Assembly: GCF_014779655.1 (NCBI RefSeq) | Contig: NZ_JACXYX010000018.1 | Location: 1-64,000 of the forward strand | Source: Nocardioides ganghwensis | GTDB lineage: Bacteria > Actinomycetota > Actinomycetes > Propionibacteriales > Nocardioidaceae | Length of the DNA stretch: 64,000 bases | Reading direction: 5' to 3' | Shown: positions 25,949-35,047 of the stretch, piece after piece | How the letters are laid out: every line of letters starts with the position of its first letter | Numbering within the stretch: position 1 is the stretch's first letter | Translations under genes and position numbers: made by a program | The notes under the pieces: generated by a model | Seen by the model: only the letters and a program-made list of their open reading frames with translations | Database searches by the model: none | What the model was told of the DNA's origin: nothing

Positions 25949-28900
25949 ATGGGGTCGACGATCTATGAAGTCCTGGACGAGCTGCGCGCGTCCGCCATCT
26001 CCGAGACCGACAAGGGCACCAAGTTCGAGCGGTTGATGAAGGCCTACCTCCGGGTCGACCCGGTCTTCGCCGACCAGTTCTCAGACGTGTGGCTGTGGAA
26101 CGAGTACCCCGGCAACGGCGGCAAGCACGACACCGGCATCGACCTCGTCGCCCAGGACCGGGTGACCGGGGAGAAAGTCGCGATCCAGTGCAAGTTCTTC
26201 GCGCCGACCACCACGGTGGCCAAGCCGATGATCGACTCCTTCCTCTCGGCCTCGGGCAAGTTCGTCTCGACTTCGGGGGAGGCGGAGTTCAAGGAGCGGA
26301 TCGTCGTCTCCACCACGGAGAAGTGGGGAAGCAACGCCGAGGACGCGATCCGCAACCAGCTGATCCCGGTGCGGCGGATCGGACTGAGTGAGCTGGAGCA
26401 CTCGCGGGTCGACTGGTCGCAGTTCTCCCTCGAGACCCCCGAGGTCCTGCCGATGCACGGCAGGAAGACGCCGCGGCCTCATCAGCGGGTGGCGATCGAC
26501 AAGGTGACGGCCGGCTTCGGTGAGTCAGACCGAGGCAAGCTGATCATGGCCTGCGGCACCGGCAAGACCTTCACCTCTCTGCGGCTGGCCGAGGAGAACG
26601 TCGGCGCCGGTGGCCTGGTGCTCTTCCTGGTGCCGTCGATCTCGCTGCTCTCCCAGACGGTGCGCGAATGGGTGGGTGAAGCCGAGCTGCCGATCCGACC
26701 CCTCGCGGTCTGCTCGGACGCGAAGTCGACCAAGCGGTCCGCCAACACCGACGAGGACATCTCGGTCACCGACCTGGCGCTGCCGGCGACCACGGACGTG
26801 GCCGTGCTGAAGCAGCGCCTCGCCGATGCCGCGGCCGATCGCGACGCGATGACCGTCGTCTTCGCGACCTACCAGTCCATCGACGTCGTGGCCCAGGCGA
26901 CCAAGGACGGTCGCCGCTTCGACCTGATCGTGTCCGACGAGGCGCACCGCACCACTGGTACGACGCTCGCCGGGGAGGACGAGTCGGCGTTCGTCCGCGT
27001 CCACAACGACGCCTACCTCCCGGCCGCCAAGCGGCTCTACATGACCGCCACCCCGCGGATCTACGACGACAACTCGCGCGCCAAGGCGGGCCAGGCCAAC
27101 GCGGTCCTGGCGTCCATGGACGACGAGGAGCTCTACGGCCCCGAGTTCCACCGGCTCGGCTTCGGGGAGGCTGTCGAGGCCGACCTGCTCACCGACTACA
27201 AGGTGCTCGTGCTGACAGTCGATGAGGAGTCGGTGGCCCGCACGTTCCAGCAGCAGCTCTCCGACGCCGACAACGAGCTCGACCTGGACGACGTCGCTAA
27301 GATCGTCGGCTGCTGGAACGGTCTCGCCAAGCGCGGCAAGGCCGAGCACGACTTCGAGCCGGACACCGATCCGATGCGTCGTGCCGTCGCGTTCGCCGGC
27401 AACATCAAGTCGTCCAAGCGGATCGAGGAGATGTTCACCGAGGTCACCCGCTACTACGTCGACCAGGCCAACCTCGAGGACGCGAGCGGCAAGTCCCCGC
27501 TGAGCTGCACCGTCCAGCACGTCGACGGCACCTTCAACGCGCTCGAGCGCAACCGCAAGATCGACTGGCTCCAGGAGGAGCCCAAGGAGGACCACTGCCG
27601 GATCCTCACCAACGCGCGGTGCCTCTCCGAGGGAGTGGACGTGCCGGCCCTCGACGCGGTGATGTTCCTGTCGCCGCGCAAGTCCGTCGTCGACATCGTC
27701 CAGTCGGTCGGCCGCGTGATGAGGAAGGCGCCCGGCAAGAAGTTCGGCTACATCATCCTTCCCGTCGGCGTCCCCTCCGGCATGTCGCCGGAGGAGGCGC
27801 TGCGCGACAACAAGCGGTACGCCGCGGTGTGGGAGGTCCTCCAAGCACTCCGCGCCCACGACGAGCGCTTCGACGCGATGGTCAACCGGATCGACCTCAC
27901 CTCCAAGCGCGACGAGAAGATCAACGTGATCGGCGTCGGCGGCAGCGACTGGGGAGACTCGGTGCAGGGCGCCCTCAGCCTCGCCTTCGGCGACCTCGAC
28001 GCCTGGCGCGACGCGATCTACTCCAAGATCGTCGCCAAGGTTGGCACCCGTCGATACTGGCAGGACTGGGCCAAGTCGGTCGCCGACATCGCCACCCGCC
28101 AGACGACCCGCATCAACGCCCTGCTGTCCGATCCCGACACCGACGTCGCCAAGGAGTTCGAGGTCTTCCTCGGCGGTCTGCGCGGCAACCTCAACGAGGG
28201 CATCAGCCGCACCGACGCCGTCGACATGCTCGCGCAGCACCTGATCACCCGGCCGGTCTTCAACGCACTCTTCGCCGGCTCGCAGTTCCTCGAGCACAAC
28301 CCGGTCGCCAAGGCGATGGACCGGATGCTCGCCGCCCTCGACGAGCACAACGTCGACGACGAGAACCGGACGCTGGAGAAGTTCTACGAGTCGGTCCGGA
28401 TGCGCGTCGAAGGGATCGACAACGCCGAGGGCCGGCAGCGGATCATCTCGAGCTCTACGACACCTTCTTCGCCACCGCCTTCAAGAAGACCGTCGACAAG
28501 CTCGGCATCGTCTACACCCCCGTCGAGATCGTCGACTTCATCCTCCAGTCCGCCGACGACGTGCTCCGTCAGGAGTTCGGCCAGGGCCTCACCGACGAGG
28601 GCGTGCACATCCTCGACGGCTTCACAGGAACCGGCACCTTCATGGTCAGGCTGCTCCAGTCCGGGCTCATCAAGCCGGAGGACCTCGCCCGCAAGTACGC
28701 CAACGAGCTGCACGCCAATGAGATCCTGCTGCTGGCCTACTACATCGCCGCGGTCAACATCGAGACCACCTACTACGACGTCATGACATCCATCGCCGCT
28801 CCTGGCGAGGGCAAGCGCGCGGCCGCGCCTGGGCATGAGTACGTCGAGTTCCCGGGGCTCATCCTCACCGACACGTTCCAGTCGTGGGAGGACGACGACC

Positions 28901-30804
28901 GGCAGGACCTCGACGTGTTCCCGGAGAACAACGAGCGTCTGGAGCGGCTCAAGAAGTTGCCGATCACGGTGATCGTTGGGAACCCGCCCTACTCGTCAGG
29001 GCAGGACAGTGCGAACGACAACAACGCGAACGAGAGGTACCCGGGCCTGGATGACGCTATCCGGATCACATACGCCGAGCGTTCGACCGCACAGCTGAAG
29101 AACAAGCTCTACGACTCCTATATCCGTGCCATCAAGTGGGCGACGCTGCGGATCAAGGACCGCGGCGTTATCGCGTTCGTCACCAACGGTGGCTTCCTCG
29201 ACAGCAACACTGCCGATGGTATGCGGAAGACGCTGGCCGAGGAGTTCGACTCGATCCACGTCTACAATCTCCGCGGCAATGCCCGCACGGCAGGCGAGCA
29301 GCGAAGAAAGGAAGGTGGCACGGTCTTCGATGCCGGAAGCCGCGCCACCGTCGCCATCACGGTCCTCGTCAAGAAGCCGCACTCGACCGCCGATCCTGCC
29401 ACCATCCACTACACAGATATCGGCGACTGCCTCAGTCGTGAGCAGAAGCTCAACAAGGTTGCGGGGGCTGGGTCAGTTGGTGGGCTCGAACCCCACTCGG
29501 TCAAGATCACGCCCAATGCGCACGGTGACTGGCTCAACCAGCGTCGCGACGACTTCGAGACCTTCATTCCGGTCGACAGCACCTTCAGCGTCGTTACTCA
29601 CGGTGTCAATACGGGCCGGGATGCTTGGGTCTACGGCTCTAGCTCCAGCGCGCTGATGGACTCGATGCGCAGGTGCTCTCGGGTGTTCAACAGTGAGGTC
29701 GACCGCTGGGCGGCGGCGCCGCAGGCGGATACGTCAGACCAAGGGATGATTCGCTTCGTAAACAGGGATTCCGCCCAGATCAGTTGGTCAAGCAATCTGC
29801 TTCAGGCAGTGCGCCGCGGAAAGCCGGCACTGGTCGCATCGGACCGTGTGATCGTGAGTGACTACCGGCCGTTCTTCAAGCAGCACCTGTACTTCGACCC
29901 TCTCTGGAACAGCCGGACCGGAGCTAACGCGCGTCTCTTTGGACCGAGTCGCACGAATCAGGTCATATATGTGGTCGGCATGAGTAGCGCGGTGCCGTTC
30001 ACGCCACTTATGGCGGGTGACGTGCCGAATCTGCATTTCACAGGCGCTGGCAGCGGCGGCGCGGTCCTGCCGCGATGGACCTACACGACCCATGACGCGG
30101 AGAGCCTTGACCTCGGCGAGGAGACTGGGCTGACCGATAACATCACCGACCAGGCGCTGCGCCACTTCGCATCGGCGTACGGAGAGAAGGTCACCAAGGA
30201 CGACATCTTCTTCTACGTCTATGGCCTCCTCCACTCGCCGGAGTACCGCGAGACCTACGCCGCGGACCTGAAGAAGATGTTGCCCCGCATCCCGCTGGTC
30301 GAGGACCCGTGGCCGTTCGTCGAGGCCGGCCGCAAGCTGTCCGAGCTGCACCTGGGCTACGAGACGGTGACGCCGTACCCCCTCGACGGCTTGGACGTTG
30401 AGCCGGTTTCGACGAGCTCGACCAGCGATGAGAGGTACGACTTCTTCCGGGTGCAGAAGATGGCGTTCCCCAAGGTCCGCGACCCCGAGACCAAGAAGCT
30501 CGTCGCCGACAAGACGCGCGTCATCTACAACTCCCACATCGAGCTAGGCGGCATCCCCGAGGGGGCGTACCGCTACATGCTCGGCTCCCGCTCGGCGATC
30601 GAGTGGATCCTTGACCGGTACCAGGTCAAGACCGATAAGGCCTCCGGCATCGTCAACGACCCCAACGACTGGTCCAGGGAAGTGTCGGACCCCCGCTACA
30701 TCATCGACCTGCTCGCCCGCATCGTCACAGTGAGCCTGGAGACGATGAAGGTCGTCGACAATCTTCCCGCCCTGGCCATCCGAGAGGACCAGAACCCTTC
30801 ATGA
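25949..30804 (+). pseudogene. Type ISP restriction-modification enzyme interrupted by a one-base frameshift
   Basis: The repaired protein is about 1618 residues, the usual size for single-chain Type ISP enzymes. In order: an Mrr-like nuclease (HDTGIDLVAQDR, AIQCKFF); an SF2 helicase (ACGTGKTFTS, VSDEAHRTTG, MTATPRIYDD, QSVGRVMRKA); a coupling region; an N6-adenine methyltransferase (DGFTGTGTFMVRLL, GNPPYSSGQ); and a C-terminal target-recognition region. Near 28446 the coding frame shifts: RQRII is followed out of frame by ELYDTFFATAFKKTVDKLG, and one extra C in ATCATCTCGAG repairs it. As written, nuclease-helicase and methylase are on separate frames. The recognition region (about 29000-30250) is less GC-rich with rarer codons, suggesting cassette exchange. 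The stop overlaps the EcsC start (ATGA). Confidence 0.85.
30405..30427. repeat. Dispersed-repeat-like sequence inside the Type ISP gene
   Basis: The 23 bases include GGTTTCGACGAGCTCGACCA, which resembles a short palindromic repeat (GTTTCGAC-AGCTC-ACCA type) that I recall as frequent between genes of Nocardioides and other actinobacteria. Here it is in frame and codes for VSTSSTS between two conserved parts of the recognition region. No second copy was found in this window, so the repeat status rests on memory. Confidence 0.3.
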
Positions 30805-31817
30805 GCGTGATCGAGGTCGACACTTACGCGGCCATGTCGCCGTACGAACGGGAGGCGTGGAAAGAGACACTGCGGAGGCTCAACCGACGCCGCGACAACC
30901 GCATGCGGACCACCGCAAGGACCTTGTCTGCGCCAGTCAAGCGCGTCGCGAGCGGCGCCTGGGACAGGGTTCCTGCGCATGACGAGCTGGAGAGCCAGGT
31001 CATGCAGGCAATGGCCGGGATGAAAGCGGTCACGTTCGACCCGGCGCTCCGGAGCGTGAACGCATCGAAGGTGCTTGCGCGACACGGAGTCGGGGAACAA
31101 CGCGAGTTGCTGCAGATCGACCTACAGCGTCTCGATCGGTCACTGCCAGGCTTCCGCACCGCATTCGCGACCCTCGCCCTCGTCGAAGGCGGCGGAAGCG
31201 CGCTCGTCGTCACCGGCGCGCAGGTGTCCGCCACGGTGAGTGGTGGGGTGACGCTCGCCGCCGCCGCTGCTGCGATGGCTGCCGACTCCGTGACGTCGAT
31301 GGCGTTGATGGGCAGGATCATCGGTCAGGTTGCCGCGGAGTACGGCTACGACGTACGGCTCCCCGAGGAGGAGGCGTTTGCACTGGGTGTGATGTCGCTT
31401 GGTGCTGCGGCAACAGCCGCAGAGAAGGCCGCGGCTCTCGCTCAGCTGCGTCGGCTCACTGGCGTGATGATGCGGCAGCCCACGTGGGCCGAGCTCAACA
31501 GGTTCGCGCTGGTGAGAGTCATCGACCGCGTGTTCGCAGCTCTCGGCGAAAAGCTGGTGAAGCGAAAGCTCGCACAAGCGGTCCCCATCGCCGGCGTGCT
31601 GATCAACGCGGGCCTGTCAGCGCAGATGGCCGACAGCGCCTACCGGAGTGCGCGCGATGCCTATCGACTGAGGTTCCTGTCCGTGAAGTACGGAATCGAT
31701 CCAGCGACCTGGACGGCCGAAGACGAATCTGCTGCCACCGACGAGGTCTTGGGCGCCGCCCTGGACGAGATCGAGGATGGCATGGATCACGATGACGAGC
31801 ACGGGACCAAGCGATGA
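30801..31817 (+). CDS. EcsC-family protein
   Basis: The 338-residue protein starts at ATG 30801, overlapping the Type ISP stop. The pattern is that of EcsC: an N-terminal basic helical region, a Gly/Ala-rich hydrophobic segment (ALVVTGAQVSATVSGGVTLA), GRIIGQVAAEYGYDVRLPEE, and a C-terminal KLAQAVPIAGVLINAGLSAQ segment. EcsC proteins are poorly characterised, linked to membranes and transport, and recur in defence islands. The hydrophobic stretches could insert into or perturb membranes, giving a possible effector role. Coupled to the next gene by another ATGA. Confidence 0.75.
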   Translation: MSVIEVDTYAAMSPYEREAWKETLRRLNRRRDNRMRTTARTLSAPVKRVASGAWDRVPAHDELESQVMQAMAGMKAVTFDPALRSVNASKVLARHGVGEQRELLQIDLQRLDRSLPGFRTAFATLALVEGGGSALVVTGAQVSATVSGGVTLAAAAAAMAADSVTSMALMGRIIGQVAAEYGYDVRLPEEEAFALGVMSLGAAATAAEKAAALAQLRRLTGVMMRQPTWAELNRFALVRVIDRVFAALGEKLVKRKLAQAVPIAGVLINAGLSAQMADSAYRSARDAYRLRFLSVKYGIDPATWTAEDESAATDEVLGAALDEIEDGMDHDDEHGTKR

Positions 31818-32632
31818 GCGACGAACTGGCATCCGATCCCGAGCACGTCGGCGAGGCGCCCGCCGTTCACCCGACTACTGAGGCGTACGACCGGCGTGCT
31901 GCGGTGGAGGCGATCCTCGCCGCGGACGATTCGCTCACCGGTCGCATCTATCGCTACGACCTCGAAGGCATGAGTCCTGCCGACATCGCGGCGGCAGAGG
32001 ACAACCAAGGCGTGGCCTTCGTGTACAACTACCGCCTCCAGATCGATGCACTCTTGAGCGGGGAGGTGCCTGCGAGTCCGTGGGCGGCGCGCAGCGTCGC
32101 GGCGAAGCTCAGGCGCTGGCTCAAGACGCTGGACCTCAGCCCAGAGCTGCGCGACGACATCACCAAGTTCGAGGCCACACTGCAGAGCCGGGCGGAAGAC
32201 CCTGATGCGCAGGCCGTCGAGGTCGACAAGGCGGTGGCGAAGTCGAAAGCCGCCGAGAACTCCAACACCCCGGGCGTCTACGTCTACACGCTGCCGCACT
32301 ACCTCAAGCACCGTGTGGACGAGGAGACAGGCAAGACGCTGCTCAAGGTGGGCCACTCTGCGCGCGACGTGTACTACCGCGCGGGTTCAGCGGGTCGCCT
32401 CACTGCTCTCCCTGAGGAGCCGATCCTGCTTCGGATCTACGAGGCTGCCGAGTCGGCGTCCGTCGAGAAGCAGTTCCACGCGTGGTTGAACGCAGCCGAC
32501 CACAGCGGCACGCGCACCCGGCGGGCCGGTGCCGAGTGGTTTCTCACCTCTACCAAGTTCCTCGACCGCATCGCCCAGTCACTCGGTCTCGACATCGAGA
32601 TCGTCAATGAGTTTGAGACAGGCGACGCGTGA
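31814..32632 (+). CDS. GIY-YIG superfamily (T5orf172-like) nuclease-domain protein
   Basis: The 272-residue protein begins at ATG 31814 (ATGA overlap). The N-terminal half is acidic and helical. From about residue 153, PGVYVYTLPHYLKHRV, KTLLKVGHSARDVYYRA and SVEKQFHAWLNAADHSG fit the T5orf172/MUG113 branch of GIY-YIG domains, with a late AGAEWFLTSTKFLDRI helix. These proteins are predicted endonucleases or DNA-binding subunits. It is third in the operon behind the restriction enzyme and EcsC, and overlaps the ATPase gene by GTGA. Confidence 0.7.
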   Translation: MSDELASDPEHVGEAPAVHPTTEAYDRRAAVEAILAADDSLTGRIYRYDLEGMSPADIAAAEDNQGVAFVYNYRLQIDALLSGEVPASPWAARSVAAKLRRWLKTLDLSPELRDDITKFEATLQSRAEDPDAQAVEVDKAVAKSKAAENSNTPGVYVYTLPHYLKHRVDEETGKTLLKVGHSARDVYYRAGSAGRLTALPEEPILLRIYEAAESASVEKQFHAWLNAADHSGTRTRRAGAEWFLTSTKFLDRIAQSLGLDIEIVNEFETGDA

Positions 32633-34110
32633 GTTCGACATCCCAGGATGAACTCGTTGACTTCTTGCGTACCTCGTTGGGCAACGAGTCAATGCTGAAC
32701 GCTCGTTCATTGACCCGGCTTGCGCGGCGAGCGGGCCACGCGGTGGACAAGACCGTCATCAACTCGGTGCTCTACAGGCGCAGCGACCTCTTCCAGAACG
32801 ACGGTGCGATCCCTCCGAACTGGTCGCTACTGGACGTCTCGATCGCGTATCAGGCACGAAAGCCCTATCGAGTAGGTGCTCTCGTACTGAAGAATTGGAA
32901 GTCGTTCGAGGACGTCACCGTAGCCTTCGGCGGAGTCACGCTCGTGTACGGAGAGAACTCGAGCGGCAAGTCCGCACTGTTCCAGGCGCTCAGGGTCTTG
33001 AAGGACTCTTGGGGGGCAGGAGATATCCAGCTGGAGCGGTATGGATGGCTCGAGCACGTCATTCACCGCCATGACCTCGGACGACAGATGGTTCTATCCG
33101 CGACTTGGCTGGACGACGAGACGGGCGACAGTTGGACGGTCGGTCTCGCCGCTGCCGCCGAGGACAACGCGCTCACCACCACGGAGCCAATTCGCGTCGT
33201 GCTGTTCTTCTCCCCAGAGGGTTCGGTGGTCTTGCGCCGGAGTACGGAGGACGACGGGTGGGTCGGCAAGTGGCTTCCGCAGGGGACGGCGCCCACCGAT
33301 GAGGGTTCCTACATCTCCATCGGAAGCGATTCGGACGGCTTTCCGGACCCGGACGAGTGGCTTGAAGGACGCGACGGGCTTCCTCCGAATCCTGAGGCCG
33401 CCGAGCTGCTCGCGGCCATGCTTGAGGGGGGCACTGAGCTGTTCGACTCGGTCGAGTTCCTCCCGCCTGCGCGTCCGGTACCTCCACGCGACATCTCGCT
33501 CAGCTGGGCTGAGGATCACGCTGCCTACCTGTCCGACCTCTTCGAGGATGAAGGGGACCTGCAGCTCGAAGTCAACGAGTGGTTGCATCGATTTGAGATT
33601 CCCTACACCGTCACCATCGACAAGTACGGCGATGACGACGGCGACGAGCAATTCGAACTGAGCCTGATCCGCGACGGTGCCGCGGGCGAGAAGGTGCAGC
33701 TGCGAGATGTTGGTTTCGGAGTTAGTCAGCTACTGCCCATCATCGTCGAGCTGTTGACAAGCCGTGAGAAGACCCTTTTGATCGAGGAGCCTGAGGCCCA
33801 TGTGCACCCCCGATTGCAGTCAGTTCTCGGCGATCTGTTCGTCACCAGCAACCAGGACTACGGCAATGTTGTCATCGTCGAGACGCACAGCGAGCCGCTC
33901 CTCCTGAGGTTGCAGCGGCGGATCGCCGAAGGGCGCATCGCGGCGGATGGCGTTCGGGTGCTTCACGTGCTTCGGGAAGGGTCGGCATCTGAGATCCGCC
34001 CAGTGGGGATCCTCCAGAGCGGACAACTCGACTATCAGTGGCCGGGTGGCTTCTTCGACAACCGTATGGACGACCTCGTCGCCATCTTTGATCCCCAGCA
34101 GGGAGGCTAG
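32629..34110 (+). CDS. AAA ATPase, OLD/DUF3696-like
   Basis: The 493-residue protein starts at GTG 32629. After about 75 residues (a possible HTH, RSLTRLARRAGHAVDKTVIN) comes a RecF/OLD-like ATPase: FGGVTLVYGENSSGKSALFQ (Walker A), a long insert, RDVGFGVSQLLPIIVELL (signature), LLIEEPEAHVHPRLQ (Walker B) and VIVETHSEPLLLRLQRR (switch His). The C-terminus resembles DUF3696. Lone or paired ATPases of this class gate effectors in Septu, PARIS, Gabija and related systems. The next gene starts one base after its stop and is the obvious partner. Confidence 0.75.
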   Translation: MSSTSQDELVDFLRTSLGNESMLNARSLTRLARRAGHAVDKTVINSVLYRRSDLFQNDGAIPPNWSLLDVSIAYQARKPYRVGALVLKNWKSFEDVTVAFGGVTLVYGENSSGKSALFQALRVLKDSWGAGDIQLERYGWLEHVIHRHDLGRQMVLSATWLDDETGDSWTVGLAAAAEDNALTTTEPIRVVLFFSPEGSVVLRRSTEDDGWVGKWLPQGTAPTDEGSYISIGSDSDGFPDPDEWLEGRDGLPPNPEAAELLAAMLEGGTELFDSVEFLPPARPVPPRDISLSWAEDHAAYLSDLFEDEGDLQLEVNEWLHRFEIPYTVTIDKYGDDDGDEQFELSLIRDGAAGEKVQLRDVGFGVSQLLPIIVELLTSREKTLLIEEPEAHVHPRLQSVLGDLFVTSNQDYGNVVIVETHSEPLLLRLQRRIAEGRIAADGVRVLHVLREGSASEIRPVGILQSGQLDYQWPGGFFDNRMDDLVAIFDPQQGG

Positions 34111-34111
34111 G

Positions 34112-35047
34112 GTGCTCCTGCGCGTAGCGATCGACCCGGCAGCGGGCCGCCGGCTTACGCCAGCGGCACGGACGAGCCCCATGATGGTCCGGTTCCTCCG
34201 GGAGAGATGCCTGCTCGTTGCTGACTCACCCAGCACGGTCGCGGACTTGATGCGCAGCTTCGCAGGGGCAGCGCCCGAGGTGCGCCAGATCATCCAACTC
34301 CTCCTGAGTCATCGACTTCTGGCCTTCCCAGATCGTGCTCCGACCGTGCTGGAACAGCTCGAGGACGAGGACGACCTCGAGACATGGCGGGACGTCGCGG
34401 ACCTTCTCGTGCTCGATGACGATCTAGCGGAGTACTGGGCAGAGCTCGCGCCTGACGCGACGCCGGAGCAGACGGCTCTTCGGGACCTCCTCCATGCAGC
34501 CGCTGTCAACAGGGTGTACGAACTGTGGGAGAGCAGCGTGAAGCCGGGGGACGTGCGGGAGCAGGTGTGGCGTGATCGGTTCGACCTTTTGGCGCGACAG
34601 CCGACTCAGGTGTTCATCATGGACGCGTGGGCCATTGGCAGCTTGGCAAGCGCTTTGAAGTACCCGTCGGCAAGGCGCCTGCCCGTTGGGGCGCAATGGT
34701 TCTTGGGCCGCTTGGCGCGCTCCCGGGTCACGGCGGTCCACCTTGCAAGCTCGCACGGCGGCCTCAAGGATGGAATCACCCCTGACGAGGCGATCCAGAT
34801 CGTCGGGGACTGGTTCCGCAAGCAAGCCCCCACGAAAACGCTGGACCTGCTGCTGGTCAGGGGCGAGTTCGATCACGGTCGGAGGATCGCTTTCGACGGC
34901 TGGGCCGCCTTCGACGTGCACAAAGGACTGGCGTCATTCGATAGGGACCCCATTCAGGAGGGGTTTGGCATGAACGCATCGGCGGACCTGGCGCCTCAGG
35001 TGGTCGAGAGGTTCAAGAGCCTCAGGCTCGAGGCGAAAGATCGATGA
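34112..35047 (+). CDS. Unknown partner of the OLD-like ATPase (311 residues)
   Basis: GTG 34112 lies one base after the ATPase stop with GGAGG five bases upstream; this beats longer frames inside the ATPase gene. The protein begins LLRVAIDPAAGRRLTPAAR, is helical through the middle, and ends with a conserved-looking block: HLASSHGGLKDGITPDEAIQ, LLLVRGEFDHGRRIAFDGWA and FDVHKGLASFD. The His/Arg/Lys distribution is reminiscent of a degenerate phospholipase-D-like or nuclease core, but no HKD motif is present. By position it is a likely effector or effector inhibitor. It overlaps the converging SNF2 helicase gene by 26 bases. Confidence 0.6.
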   Translation: MLLRVAIDPAAGRRLTPAARTSPMMVRFLRERCLLVADSPSTVADLMRSFAGAAPEVRQIIQLLLSHRLLAFPDRAPTVLEQLEDEDDLETWRDVADLLVLDDDLAEYWAELAPDATPEQTALRDLLHAAAVNRVYELWESSVKPGDVREQVWRDRFDLLARQPTQVFIMDAWAIGSLASALKYPSARRLPVGAQWFLGRLARSRVTAVHLASSHGGLKDGITPDEAIQIVGDWFRKQAPTKTLDLLLVRGEFDHGRRIAFDGWAAFDVHKGLASFDRDPIQEGFGMNASADLAPQVVERFKSLRLEAKDR

